Below, piece by piece: positions 11,201-23,660 of a DNA stretch of 64,000 bases. This DNA comes from Lanius collurio (Eukaryota > Chordata > Aves > Passeriformes > Laniidae), in the NCBI GenBank assembly GCA_020086605.1, contig JACBWW010000040.1:4507663-4571662 (forward strand). Reading direction: 5' to 3'. The notes beneath the pieces are model-generated. The model worked only from the letters and a program-made list of their open reading frames with translations. It was not told the origin of the DNA and did not search any database. Numbering within the stretch: position 1 is the stretch's first letter; every line of letters begins with the position of its first letter. A program made the translations under genes and the position numbers.

Positions 11201-13403
11201 GCCTGCTGCACCTATTAAAGTGGTTGGGCAGGAGTCCAACTGGAAGGAAAGCCTTTAAGTGATTTCAGAAAGGGCTAGTGGAACTTATTTAGGCCTGGGG
11301 TCTGCTGTGGTTAATTTTCAGTCTGTGTTTTGTGCTGTCCATTTCCTCTGAAATACTACCTGGGGTTTAAGGTTCCTCAGCACAGGATGTTAATAGGCCT
11401 CTGCAAACATTCAAAAGGCAGCTTTCCCACCACTAACCTTAAAAAGATTGTGGCACCGGGCCCAGGGTCAGATTGAATAGATGAAAAAGTATATGCTGTG
11501 CTTTTGCTTGCTCCTTGGACCTTTCCCTGTTGGCTTGCCTGACATTTTCAGTGACTTTTCTTAGTACCTTATTTTCAGCGTGCTTCCTAGAAAATTCTGC
11601 TTATTACCTTCTCCTATCCCCCAACAGCATTACTAACTCAGGCAGCACAACAATTTGTAGCCATACCTTGCTGTCCTCTTGGATCTTTCCCTCACTGCTT
11701 GTTCTCCTGGCCCCGATGGACCAGCTGGGCCCCTCGGTGTGTCCTCCACACGCCATCACCCAGGGATACCAGGGTGCTCCCTGGGGATCTCTGCTGTGCT
11801 TCTCCCAAGGAGAGCAGCTCTGCTGCGAGGCTGAAGCAGAGCTAATGATCAATTATGTGCATCTCTGCTACCCTGGCTCTCCTCCTTGGAGCAAGAGGTG
11901 CAGCCATGGGAGCTCTGGGGTAGGCGTGCAGGTTTTTGGGAACTGGAGTAACACATCTCCCAATGTTTGGATTCCAGTACCAACATTCTTGCCTTGCTGT
12001 GGCACTGTTCAGAAGGAGCTGAAGGGTGCTGACTCTGTGTGCACCCTCCTACACGCTTGAGCACGTACACTCACTTCTTTTGTAAGTGCACCTGAGAAAT
12101 TAGACAGACCCAATGCCAGAGGGTGCCTGGTCTGAGTTGGCAGCTTGTTGGCTGTACTGGCTGAATGTCCTGGCCTGATGGGCTCCATGCTCAGGGGCCA
12201 GTTCTGCTGGTCTTCTTTATGTGGGTGCGGCTCCTCTTAGGAGAAAACAATCAGATGAATTTAACTGGATTTGATTTAAGGGCTGACTTGGGTGCCATAG
12301 TTGGGTTTTCAGAAATGTGTCCTGTTAGACCTCCTGGGACTGAGGAGGAGAGGTAGATGGGCACTTGGGATCACACAGCTCTGCTCTGTGTTGTTACTGT
12401 GCCAGGTGTCCCCATCTTAGTGTGGGAGGAGTGAGAAGGTCTTTATTTTATTGATTTTTCCCAGAATAGTGGTAGCTGTTCCTTAATTGACAGGGGAACT
12501 GAAGTGGCATTTGAGAAGAGAACATGGAGACTCCCAGACGTCCAGGTGATGGCCACAAGCTAGGCATTGAATCCCAAACAATGGACTTGCATCCCTACCC
12601 AAGCCAGCTGCCCTTCTGGCTTTTGACTGGTTCACAACTAGGCTCATTTGCAAGCTCAGTCCTTTCTGGCAGCCCTGGAAACCAGAAGTGTTTCAGGTGA
12701 AGCAGAATGAGAAGGAAAATCAGACCAATGGAAAGACAGAGCATTGTGTGCTCTGTGTGAGCTGGTGTTGGGAAGTATGGATACACTGAATCCGGGGTAA
12801 GTGTGGCCCATGTTCTGTTGTAAGGATCTGCCCCTTTGCACAACTTCCAGGGATATTTCCTCCAGGAGCGACCTGCAGCACTTGGCCCCTGTGCAAGTAC
12901 AGTGGCTGCAAATCCCTCGCTGTCCATGTGCTTGTGCACCCCCACAGAGAAGCAACTGATATTGGTCTAAACACATTTGTGTCTCTGCCTGACATTTGCA
13001 CTGTTAAAAGGTCAGGCTTCTGCAGCAGAGACAGGAGCTGTCTTCCTCATTATCACATATTACTGCCAATTTCCAGTTCCACTCCCAAAGTTTCCAGTGA
13101 TTTTCGCTGCTGCTGTGGCTGGGGCAGTCCAGCACAAAGTGCTGTGTGCCAGCCTGGAAGCTCTGCCCTGAATCATGCCAACGACACTCAGGGAGAGAAT
13201 CAGTGACCATTTGGGGAGAATTTGTGGAAACCCAGTGAATTTCTTGCTGCAGTAAGTTCCTTGCTTGCAGTGACAAGTTGGGAAAATATGTGACAAATTT
13301 AACTGAGAAATGCAAGTCTGCAGGAAGAAAGGGCCGTTCTGCAAAGAGCCATTCATATTTTTCAGTCTTCCCACAGAAGTGCTGCTCTCAGTTTCTCTGT
13401 AAT

Positions 13404-13427
13404 CTCTGATATTTCCTAATATCAGAG
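13404..13427. repeat. Perfect short hairpin, 10-bp stem
   Basis: CTCTGATATT (13404-13413) pairs exactly with AATATCAGAG (13418-13427) across a 4-base loop. The stem is too short for a microRNA precursor. It may be chance. Confidence 0.7.
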
Positions 13428-14689
13428 CACAGTGCTGGCAGAGGCAGAACCTGAGGCTAAACTTCAGTCTGTGTTCTTGCTCAGAGGAAGTGGATTCTGG
13501 GATCTCTTTGGCTTTTGAACATCTAGAGGCCAGGCTCAGAAGCAAAGGAGAGGGGGGAAAAAAGCTGTGTTTTTCTTGTTAAATGAAGGTCTTGCTGATG
13601 GGAAGATACTGATGCCAAAATGAAAGCATGTGTGACATTGGAGTTGGGCAGGCTCTTTGGGAGTTCACTGGGGAGGGTTGTTTGCCCTCTGCTTTGCATA
13701 CCACCCTTCCTCCCACCAACCTCAGGAGCAGTTACACAGATCTTTTTAATATGTAAAAGGGACCCCAAATGTCTGTGGGGTCACACTGTTGTGGAGAGAG
13801 CACATACTGTTCTTGCTTTTTGCTCTCATCTGGTTATGTCCAATAAAGGGGCTCAGGAAAAGCATTTCCTTGACTGGTGGATGACCTGGCTGGGAGAGGG
13901 ATGAGCATCTTGCTGGTCCTGCTCTGAGTCCCACGTGCAGCACGGATGGCCACTGGCTGATGTTCCCAAATTTTCTGCTGACCGTTAACGTGCTGGAAGG
14001 TGGCCACTCAGTGGTGGCCTTGGGAGAGGGGATGATAAACTGCTGATTTAGTAATGGAAGAGTTGGGGGAGAGGAAGGGCCTTACTTACTTTGGCCTCAG
14101 TTGGGGGTGAGACCTGGGGAGCCTTTTACAACAACAAAGTCTAAAGAACAAATGCCTCACAGCATAGTTTTAGTTCTTTTTTTTTTTTTTTTTTCCCAAT
14201 AACAACTATAAAGAAAATATACTTTGCAAGCAAAATATTTTTTTCACATTCTTCCCTTTCGTTTTCATCCTTCATGTGGTGGTGGCAGACCACAGAGCTG
14301 CAGTCAGGGAAGGCAAAGTCCATGCTGGTATCTGCTCTGAAGTATCCAGGTATCACAAATGATGGTGTAGCAATTTCTCTAAAAGTGATGCACCTCCTTG
14401 CTCAGCTCTGTAATTCAGGTGGAGAAGGATTCTCATTAGGATGGGCTGCCACTGAAGCAGGGTGAGTCTGCAGGATGCTTTAGCCACATTCCTACCCTAA
14501 TTACACCAGATTCTTCCCTCCCTGCCAAACCTGGATCAAGAGAAACACTAGACCAGGAAAAAGTATTTCACATCATTTCCTTGCTCTTGCATTTTTGTCT
14601 TACACAAAACATTATTTAATCTAACGTTTTTAGGTGCTTGGGGTGTCCCTTTCCCTTGTGCTAGTTTATTTATGCAAATTCAGTAAAAA

Positions 14690-14930
14690 AGGCTGCGTTT
14701 GAATTCATTGCCATTGAAGCTGTGACTGAGGACAGTTGCAATATAACAAGATGAGGATGACCTCCTTTTATCTGCTCTTGCCGCTATGGAAAGTTAGTGC
14801 TGGCTTAAACCCCGGCTGCCATTAATGAAAAATTCCACTATTTTTATTAAATTTCAGAATCATCTCAGCTAGCATGAAAAACAATGATATTGGATTTCTT
14901 TTTAAAATTAACAATGTATGTAACCCAGTG
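14690..14930. promoter_or_regulatory. Candidate conserved noncoding element
   Basis: AT-rich, repeat-free sequence with GCCATTAATGAAAAATTCC, TTTTTATTAAATTT and CAATATAACAAG words. An octamer ATGCAAAT (POU type) lies just upstream at 14672-14679. It is followed immediately by a MIR-like repeat. The role is inferred from composition. Confidence 0.35.
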
Positions 14931-14936
14931 AAAAAA

Positions 14937-15080
14937 GCTGACATTTACTTAGTGCCTGGGAGCAAAGAGACTGCGAGGCAGGCGGCGAGCTCTCCTTCAT
15001 CCTGCAGCCTGGGAGTGCAGGCTGGAGACGTGGGGAGAGGTGGCTTGGGGTGGATCACACAGCCAGGATGAAAGCCAAGA
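14937..15080 (+). repeat. MIR-like ancient SINE fragment
   Basis: The segment begins with AGCTGACATTTACTTAGTGCCTG, close to the MIR core AGCTAACATTTATTGAGCGCCT. About 90 bases later it continues with GAGAGGTGGCTTGGGGTGGATCACACAGCCAGG, close to the MIR landmarks GAGAGGTTAAGTAACTTGCCCAAGGTCACACAGC. Order, orientation and spacing agree with MIR/CORE-SINE consensus sequences. The middle is too diverged to align by eye. Such copies are very old and shared among amniotes. Confidence 0.55.
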
Positions 15081-15084
15081 AACA

Positions 15085-16480
15085 CCACCACTACTGCTAC
15101 CTTTCTGCAGTAGGAGAACATCAGGGCCTGTGGGGGAAGAAAAAAAAAAAAGATTTATTTTAGCAGCTGGCCTGGATGCCCGCCAAAAATGAGAGGGAAC
15201 TCAGAAGTAAAGCCAGGGATCTTGGTTCAAGGATGCCGGAGGTGTGAGCTGGGGCTGGGCAGTCACCAGCTCTGATCTGTGCCATGGTCAGGCTGGGGAG
15301 GGACCTTGAACCCCCTTCAGATGTTGAGGGACATTCACTGTCCAACCGATGTGCACCATCCCCGTTTCTCACAGAGTGAGGAGGCAGCCAGCGAGGGGAG
15401 CTGATGTTACTCTAACTTGACTTTAGATTTTTAAGGCATGTTTATTTATGGTTTAAAATTATGGAGTTAGCATTTTACCTTGGGTTCATTTTAAAATTCA
15501 CTCTCTTTAGGAAGTTTCTACCACAATCACAGGATCCCTTATAAAAGTAAAAGCAGGGGTTGCTTCATACCTGTTTGCAGGAATTGCAGAGGGTGCACTG
15601 TCAGTAGAGACTAGCCTGTCTCCTACTGGAAGTGTTATTTGATTAACAATCTGGGGCAACCTGGAAATGAGCTTGGTCTTGAGGAGAGTCCACAGATCAC
15701 CAGGAACATATTCTAGTAGGGAAGTATCCTCACTGTCTTCCTGATTCATCCCCCCTCACTTTATCCAACCTGCATTGCTGCTGGATTATTGACTTTGTGA
15801 TTTCTTTGTTCGATGCCACAATAGAAAAGGCATTACTGTACAAGACAGGGAAATAAAGCAGGGCTGTGAGTGTTAGACTTATGGTAATGCTGAGTAAGGC
15901 TGGTACAGGGCAATCTCATCCTCATTTAGGGCTTGGTCCCCACCTTCCTCTCTGAATGCTTAGAGGCTGCTCTGGACTTGTAGAACAAATGTGGGACCAG
16001 AGATCTGGCCAAGGTCTCCCTCCACCCTTGCTGTGGGGGACTCTCAATGTATCTGGGGGGCCCACATAGCACAAATTGCTCAGTCCAATGATGGCAGGCA
16101 GGACCAGCCCTCACAATCCAAGTTATAAACTGATTTACCTGGAGCCGGGAAAACCATCCCACCTCCAAACGCAGACAGGCACTGAGCATCCAAAGGAGAC
16201 TGTGCAGGAAACTCGTGCAAAGTTCTGCTCCTCGCGAAAATATCAGTGCCACAAATCTGCTCTTGGCACTGGAGTGACTCTAAATATCCCAACCCACTCT
16301 GCTTCCCCAGGTTTTCAGGAGCAAGGTCTCACTGTTGTGTTTAAATTCCCTCCTTACAAGGAGTGCTTGGGAGAGGTGCAGCAGATTTCTCCTGTTACCT
16401 ACCACAGCTTCTGGCCTTGGGTGGGTGGCACTAAGCACAGTGCAAAGATGTGTCAGTAAAGACAGACATCCACGTCAAAG
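15085..16480. other. Noncoding, no gene seen
   Basis: Moderate-GC sequence with an A-run at about 15133-15146. Open frames of up to 127 codons (plus 16076-16459) overlap antisense frames without recognisable domains. Nothing else is supported. Confidence 0.5.
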
Positions 16481-16489
16481 GCACTTGGT

Positions 16490-17250
16490 CCATCTATATC
16501 ATCATCTGATCAGTCCTCATCAGCAGTTGAGAATTATAAATAGCCTAAAAGCAGCTCACCATCATCCTACACCACTATTGTAATAAGTAAGTGCGTATTT
16601 TTAAAAGGCTTTTTACTCTTAGAACAGAAAAAGATATAATAGCTTTTTTTTTTAAAATATGCCACATAATTTATTCCAACAAACAGATGTATTTTGTTGT
16701 TGCCATTATCATTTGATGAAATACTTTAAAGCTGGTCCAAGGTGGTGCATTTTCAAATATAATGTATACAGTACATCTAGCAGTTAGTGGAATTTGGATG
16801 TGCAGGATAGAATGGTCATTATTTTTACTGAAAAAAATAAAGGCACTAATTACTTACAGACAAGATACTTAGCACAAACAGATAAGCTTCAAAATGAAAA
16901 ATTCTCGGTTTATTATAATTATGTTCTCTGCTTTGTTTTCAGAGACTGATAATTTGAGGCTTTAAAATCACCAGGAAGCCATTAATTGGAATTCTTCAAT
17001 AAAAAATAAATTACATAGAAGTTCATGATGAATTGTAAAAACACAGAGACTGTATTATGCAGTGAGCGACACTGCTCTACTATTTATAGACATGCAGAGC
17101 TATGTAACAGCAAAAACTGTAAAGAATTTGAGATGTGCAGATAGCAATTATTCACGGATCCCAGCGATCTGCAGATATTTCAAATAACTGCTTTTAGCAG
17201 ATCAGCTATCCAATAAAAGCAGGGCTTTATTTCCAAGTGGCACTCTTCTA
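16490..17250. promoter_or_regulatory. Candidate conserved noncoding element cluster
   Basis: A long AT-rich stretch free of simple repeats, apart from short T and A runs near 16644-16656. It holds a perfect MEF2-type word TTATAAATAG (16534-16543) and several TAATTA, TTAAT, CAATAAAA and AACAGAT words. Such composition over 700 bases is typical of developmental enhancer clusters. Conservation is not testable here. Confidence 0.4.
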
Positions 17251-17254
17251 GCAT

Positions 17255-20200
17255 GCTGCTTCTTGTTTTTGACATCTTGTATGACATTAGTCTCCTAGAG
17301 CTGATCGTAATGAGGAGACATGGAAATCCATGTACAGGAGCAGAAACTCCGCTCCATGTGTGTGTTTATCGAGAGGAGCTGAGGGAATTTCTCTCAGAAG
17401 GGTTGGTCACTGTGGTCCTTCCTCCTGTAGCAGGCTGAGATGCTGAAATCCATAGCAGCTGACCAAAAAAAAGTGTACTGTTTTTCATTCTTGCCCTAGT
17501 TTTCTACTGTCCAGTTTTTCTTTGCTTTCACCTGGGACCAAATCCTCAGGGATGATCCTGCAGGAGCTGGTAGAGAGGTTCAAGGACTAAGGATCTGCCC
17601 AGTGGCACTGAGCACAGAATTTCTCTTGACTTAGGAAGAAGCCTGACTGACCCTTCACGGGAGCTCTGTGAGCAATTTGGGGGTATTTAGAGCTGCTGCA
17701 GGGATCTTCCACTCCCCCAGACCCTTAAAGCACCCACTGCTGTCCTTCTGAGCACATGGGACAGAGCCACCAGGCTTCCAGCAGCTTTGGAGTCTCCCAT
17801 GAGGAGACCGGTGTTCCCGCTTTCCGGAGGGAGATTGCCACCTCTTTGGTATTGTTTGGACCCAGGCCTGAGACTCCAGCCACTGATGGGGCTCAGTTAA
17901 TTGTCTGCCCAGAGGATATAAAATACTGCTATATTCCTGCTATGCTCTTTTCATGACCACTGACACCCCAGGCTCCTGCAAGGGACTCTTTAGATAAAGC
18001 AAGGAACAAAAGTGATCGCAGGGATCCTTGACACGTGCCACCTAGTTAAGGAAACAGAGCGGGTTGCAGCTCCTTCACCACTGAGCTCAAGGGGATGCAC
18101 AAAAGAGTGAAGTGGCCTTGGTGGAGCCTGGTCTAAAGTTACACTTCAGGAAGACAGAGGAAGTGTTTCCTGAGGACCTGATCAAAGGCTCTCTCTTCAA
18201 TGCCAGTTTAGTGCCTTCTGGCCACCTTTGTTCGCAGGTGCCAGTCAAGGGCTTGATGTGACTCCCAGGTGGCTTCATTCTCACTGTGTCAGCAAGCACA
18301 GAGCTGAAAAACATATTTTTAATAGTTTGCAGCTAGAATTAATAAAGATATTCTCCCCCCTCCCCTTGTTTGTTTAGATTTGTGTTACTGCAATCATGGA
18401 GAAGGCTGGACAATGTAAGGGAGACAAGGGTAATGTGAGACAGTGGTGAAGAGTCTGCAGGGAGGCTGCTACAGTGTCAAGACCAAATGGCATCGTGTCA
18501 GGAGACAAAGCCATACAACAAAAATATTTAGTCTCTGCTCCCACTCGAGGAGTATCATAATTCTTGGAGAACAAAACCTACCGTACATCATCCAAAATGA
18601 ATTGATAAGAGATCTCAGACTAAAAACTGTTCCCTCCCATTCGTTAGTAAAGGTGGCTTCTGTCCAAAGCTGATTGTTGGTGTGGGCCAACTCTGATAAA
18701 TGCTCTCTTACGCACCAAAAAGAAACACTTCTTAATGAGCGATCAGCTTGTGTACATTTTAATTTCCAAATTGCTGTTGAGTACATACACAGTTCCCCAG
18801 AAGGGCCGGTGCTGCTCAGAGGCGTGCTTCCCTAAGCAGCACTTTGCTCTCTTTGTAGGCCCATAGAACTTTCTGATGCCAAGCCAATCCCATGACCTGA
18901 TGTCTGTGTATGACTAACATTGCAACAATGAGCTATTAACTTCTGTTTCCATGTATTGTAAAACAAGGAGTATTCATACGGGGTTAGTGTGTGGCACCTC
19001 AGAATTTGTGGGATGTGATTGCAGTGACTGGGCACCCACAGCTCCTGTTCACTTGCAGTTCCTGGTGCTCAGCACCTTTGGGTATCAGGACATTTCACTC
19101 TGGGAAAAGCCACTTCCCAACGGCATGGTTCTGCCTGTGCTCCCTGACTCGGTGATGTCCTCCTTCTCTGTGTGTGACATAGCCTAAAAAATATCCTTCT
19201 GCAGTCCCTGCGCTCCTTTGGGACTGCACAGCTGCCCCCAGGGCAGCAGAGAGGAAATGAAACAGAGCCTGCCTGTGCTTTCCTCCTGCATCCCTGAAGT
19301 TTACAGCTCAGCACCAAGCCCGTTCTCAGTCCTGGAAAAGCCTTGAGTGTCCCATCCTGTCATGAACCCCACAGCTCTTAAGGAGCATCGGTGACATTTA
19401 TCTCGTGTCTCTGAATTACTCTTGGTAGAGTGGTGCTTGGGCCAGTGACAGTGATGCTGCAAAGGTCACTTGGTGGACCTCAATGCCCTGTTATATTTAC
19501 TTAGATTATTTGGCTTGCAGTGGAGACAGGACACGCTCAATATGTTGGCCACGTCATGGGCAGCCAAGCTCCAGTGCCCAGCACCTCCTTGGATTAGAGC
19601 ATTTGTAGGAGGTGTCAGAAGAAATGGAAGGAGTTCAGTATATTTTTTTGGTATGTGAGAATTTCAAAGGATTTATGAAATTTAATGAACTCATTTAATA
19701 GGCATAATTGTCTTGAGTACATGTGAGAAAACTTCTGAAATAGCAGAATTAGGCATGCTCCATTTTGTAGCCTTTCAATGACCTCCAGCAAACGTGTGAC
19801 CCAGATATGAGAGCCTCCTGTCCACTTGCATAAACATGATGTTTTAAAAAGGCGGGGGGGAGTGGGGGGGCGAATAAAAGAATTGAGCTCTTAATGGCAC
19901 ATGGACAGAGACATACTGCAATTGCAGAACAAATTCAGCAGCAGATAAGAGAATTGCCTCCAGACTCTGCATGCCAAAACTCCGCTGCCTCCCGCGAGAT
20001 GGAGCCTTGATGGCCGGGGACCTTCGGTCCGATCTGCTCCCGATTTCCCTGTACAAAGGCTCAAGTGGTACAGAGCTGCTTCAGGCCCAGGAAGAGCTCT
20101 GCTTTAATGCTTGAGTGATGTCCAGGCTGCTGTTACACAATGCATCCAGGACACCCTGGAACACAGGGCACTTTTTGTGTCCTGGCCTCAATGGAGGATG

Positions 20201-20275
20201 TGTAGGGGTTGTTGGTGGCCATGCCAGGCAGTGAGGAGGTGGCGGCTGCTTGCTCCAGCCCTCCTGCCACTTGCA
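17255..20275. other. Noncoding, no gene seen
   Basis: Mixed-composition sequence with no recognisable exon or repeat family. Two G7 runs separated by AGT lie at 19854-19870 and could support G-quadruplex formation on the plus strand. Open frames do not exceed about 105 codons. Confidence 0.5.
19854..19870 (+). repeat. Paired G7 runs
   Basis: G7 (19854-19860), AGT, then G7 (19864-19870). The density of G allows intramolecular or intermolecular G-quadruplex structures. No gene context is available to suggest a role. Confidence 0.7.
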
Positions 20276-20464
20276 TACCAGTTATGGCATGAGCAAAAGC
20301 TATAATTTTAAAATCTCATTAATTAACATGCATTTTTAATACATCATTAGCTTCCCATCACATGTCTTGATCCAGAGGAGCTCTGTGGCTGGGTTCTGAC
20401 CATCAGCTTCTTCATCCCTACTCGTAGAGAGGGGTGAGTGGCTCTTCATTAGTTTAGGCCCACC

Positions 20465-20478
20465 ATTGCCATAGTAAC
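20465..20478 (+). promoter_or_regulatory. RFX X-box-like site
   Basis: ATTGCC-AT-AGTAAC fits the X-box pattern GTNRCC(N0-3)RGYAAC with a 2-base spacer at all positions but the first (A for G). RFX factors bind such inverted half-sites, often in ciliary and neural genes. Confidence 0.45.
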
Positions 20479-20484
20479 CAGCCC

Positions 20485-20494
20485 TGATTGACAG
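20485..20494 (+). promoter_or_regulatory. PBX-MEIS/PREP composite site TGATTGACAG
   Basis: This is an exact match to the 10-base composite bound by PBX with MEIS or PREP (TGATTGACAG), seven bases after the X-box-like site. By chance an exact 10-base match is expected about 0.12 times in 64 kb over both strands. Confidence 0.5.
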
Positions 20495-20544
20495 GAGTCT
20501 GAATTAATATGCACACTTAGGAGAAGGGGAGGGGCACCCTGTCA

Positions 20545-23500
20545 GGGGTACCACTGGTGGCCCTGCTCAACGCAGGCTGCAGCTCTGGCATCCCACCTAC
20601 CCAATCCCCACTCCCTTCCTTGTTATGAGTCAGGTTTAATTAAAAGCAGGAACCAGCAAAGTGTGGCTGGGTTTTAAAATTATATGCTGTTAGTTATTAA
20701 CTGCTACAAATTAGGTAGATGTTGTTTCAAGGAGAGCAATTTCCACAGCTGGTGCTGGTAGAGTGAGTTGGCGTGGGGTATGGCACAACTTTCCAAAGCA
20801 GGGATTGCCAGCTTTCTCAGAAAAGCGCTTTTTTGGCCACTTCTTGGGTTTTACGCATGACCGAGATTCAGCATTGTTCATGCTTGCTTGCAGCAATGAT
20901 ACTTCCCTGTCTATGAAAACTCATTTTTCATTTTAACAATAATTCCCAGGCAGGAAAAAACACGTCCTGGTTTCTCCACTGAGCCAAGCACTGAAACAGA
21001 ATATTGGGCCAAATTATGGTCTGATTTTGCAACTGTAAAATCTGCCTTTGCAAGTTAGTCCTGAATTTAGTTTATTCCCCTCGGGCATTTTCCATGCAAT
21101 AAAAAATTGTGTTTCTTTTTTCTTTTCTTTTTCTCCTGCCATTTGGGGAAAAGGAAAACTCAAACAAGAGAATGAAGTCAATTGTTAGATTCAAATTATC
21201 TGAACTCTTGGTGTTAGAGGAAAACCATAAGGAAGGCTTGCTCTGAGTATGTTGCCTGGAAATCTGAATTATCAGTGTGTCTTAATTCTGCTGATACAGA
21301 ATGAGGCATTTTGAGTTGTGGCAACAAGTCATTAAAAAAAAACAAAAAACGAAAAACAAAACCCAGAGAAAAGCAAAACTTTGAGACTTCAACACTTCTG
21401 TTCAGCAGTTTAAAGGGAAAGAACAGGTCTGAAGATTTTCCTTCCCAACTACTTCTGCTGCTTCCACAACCCTGCAGGGGAGAAGCAAAGAGTCTTTGAG
21501 CTGTAATAGGTGTAAAACCAAGCAAATTCAACAAAGTTTTAGTGAGTGAGAATGGAGAGCAGCATTCACGACATTTTATTTGTCAGTCCCTTTATAGGTA
21601 CTCAGATGTGGAGGCTGGGAGTGTGATACACAGAGACAGATTGCTCTGGGATGGAGAATGGGGAATTTGAGGTACCACGCACAGCACAGCTTTTATTGGG
21701 CTAAGAAATGCAGAGTGCAAACTATGGTCTTTGACACAAAGGAAAAAGCTCTTCAGACCAAAGTTTTTATGTTAATCTGGTAAAAACTATTACAGAATTG
21801 ATTGCTGGTAACTTTTAAAAAGCTAGTAAGGCTGAAGGTCCCAACCTAGCAATATCTTCATAGTAGATAAACCAATTTTTTTTTCAGAAGTTACCTGATA
21901 AATGGCATGTAGGGGTGTATGTGTGTGTATGTTTGAGTGTGTATATGTTTTCCTGCGAGTGTGAGAAATAAAGTAGTTAGTGAGGGAATGTAAAAGCTCA
22001 TTATTGTTTGTCATCAAGTGTGGCAAAGAGACAGAAATTGAAGAGGCTCGGGGGGAAGTGAGCAGCTGTAGCCGTACTGACACCCATAACTTTTCACAAG
22101 GGTGAGTCAAAGCATCAGGATGTGAGACCCTTGCTCCTGCCCTTTTGAACTTGCTTCTATAGATCACAACAAAAAAGAGAAGTGAGAGAAAGCCTCCTGT
22201 CCCCAGTGGGGAGAGAGGAAACCAGTGGCTCATGCAAATATTTCAGATGAGAAGCTGAACACACACCCTGCTCACATCCGTAGGGCCGGCCACGTTGAAC
22301 AATACCAACGTGTTTCAGAGGTGGAAACAGCTCTGAAGTAACAAGTACATGAAGGAGAAGTGAGCCTTCCTCATGTCCACTTGTGTGAAGTGTAAAACAC
22401 CAGTTTAGCCATGGTGTGGCCCTGCAAATGCACCAAGTGCAGTGGTGGTGCCCCTAAACATGGGTGATGTGAGGTGCCGGAGGATGAGCTCTGTGGGACA
22501 TCCTGGCCAGGCTAGGGCTCAGCTGTCCCCAGGCACAGGCAGCAGCTCTGCAGGTTGTGCTCTTGCCCTGGGAGGTTTCTGCCTGCAAGAGCCAAGGATG
22601 TCACATCCCAGCAGCCACCAGCTGCTGGGCAGTCCACGAGTTGCCCTATGGGACCTATGCAAGGAGGTGTTTGTGCTTGGAGTGTCTTGTCCCTGACAGC
22701 TGGCCCTGAATGTCCCCTCCATGCTGGGGATGAGCAGAGACATGACACAGCAGCAGACCTGCTGCTGAGGCTGCTGGCCGTGCCTTTGAGGTGGCCACGG
22801 GGCTTTCCACCGGGCCCTGCTTTGCAGGTGTCGGATGTGGAGTGGCCAACACGCCCCAGTGGCTCTTCAGAGGTTTCTGGTGTCTGTCTGCTACTCAAAT
22901 GGCAGTGGCTGAGTTCCCACTGGGTCTGGAGGCTCTGTGCCTTAGTGCTGTGTGGCATTGCGTGGCCTACAGTTTGCTTTTATAAGCAAATTGAGAAGTG
23001 AGAGGCAGCTGCCACGCTCACAGCCCCTTCATGAAGACACGGCTCGCAGCTTGGCTTCTTGGACAAAGAAACAGAGTAATTTGCAAGACCCAATTTCCCC
23101 ACTGTGGTAGCACAGGCTGCCTTTTCACTCACCTTAAGAAATGGCAGTAGCAAGGAGTGTTCACTCTTGAACAATACCCAAGAGTATTTCTCTCTCTTGG
23201 ATTGAAACAAGCCCCCTCTGAAATCAGATTTCTGCTGAGGCCAAGGGGTGCTGCTTCTCTCCTGCCAGCTCTTTCTGCTTGATTTCTTATCCCACTACCT
23301 CAAGGTGTCCTGGCTGAGACACAAGTCCCACCGTGGCAGGGACTGTGCACACCCCATTGAAGAAAAAACATTTGCTATCTTACAGAGCTTCAGATTTAAA
23401 TAGATTATGTTGTGAGGGGAAACAGCAAATAATGTGATTCAGGGTTGCTGGGCTGGCTGGTGGCAGGTGTGGGACTGGACTCTACTCTTCTGCTGTTCTG

Positions 23501-23550
23501 GTGGCCTCAGGATGAATCCAGGCTTTGTCGTGGTGTGCTGAGTGTGACCA
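20545..23550. other. Noncoding, no gene seen
   Basis: Apart from a possible repeat relic at 21004-21070 and a TG-rich low-complexity patch at 21910-21955, no feature is supported. The 22440-22980 part is GC-richer and open on several frames, including two opposing frames of 148 codons. Open frames on both strands at once argue against coding. Confidence 0.5.
21004..21070 (+). repeat. Possible relic of an ancient amniote repeat
   Basis: The opening TTGGGCCAAATTATGGTCTGATTTTG and the following ACTGTAAAATCTG resemble the GGGCCAAATTCTGCTCTCAGTTACACCAGTGTAAATCTGG landmarks of an old dispersed amniote repeat. The palindromic relic at 48456-48493 appears to belong to the same family. The match is diverged and partial. 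Confidence 0.3.
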
Positions 23551-23559
23551 CCCAGCCTG

Positions 23560-23660
23560 CGTGAACTTCCCAATGGCATTAAGCAACAGCAAAGAATTGG
23601 GTTTTTGTATCTCTATGCATGGTCATCATCAATATTACAACGAATTATCATTGATTAGGA
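23560..23660. promoter_or_regulatory. Candidate short conserved noncoding element
   Basis: The block 23565-23665 is AT-rich (GCATGGTCATCATCAATATTAC, GAATTATCATTGATTAGG) and free of repeats, within otherwise unremarkable sequence. This is a compositional call only. Confidence 0.25.

Larger units (their letters stand above)
11010..14680. other. Noncoding, no gene seen
   Basis: This stretch contains a C/T-rich tract at about 11065-11200, a perfect 10-bp-stem hairpin at 13404-13427 and a T17-18 run near 14177-14194. Open frames of 116-181 codons (for example plus strand 11515-12060) overlap antisense frames and show no domain. I found no repeat family that I recognise. Confidence 0.5.
20280..20540. 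promoter_or_regulatory. Candidate enhancer with RFX and PBX-MEIS sites
   Basis: An AT-rich block (CATTAATTAACATGCATTT near 20317-20335) is followed by an RFX X-box-like site, a perfect PBX-MEIS/PREP composite and a GAATTAATATGC homeodomain/POU-like word, all within about 60 bases (20460-20515). Such clustering of developmental motifs is what enhancers show. Activity is inferred. Confidence 0.45.

Noticed and set aside
11515..12060. 181-codon plus-strand open frame starting with a hydrophobic stretch like a signal peptide
   Set aside because: No domain after the hydrophobic start, irregular cysteine and tryptophan content, and antisense frames open over most of it.
22512..23001. Opposing 148-codon frames in GC-rich sequence
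   Set aside because: Same pattern of simultaneous open frames on both strands, no domain.
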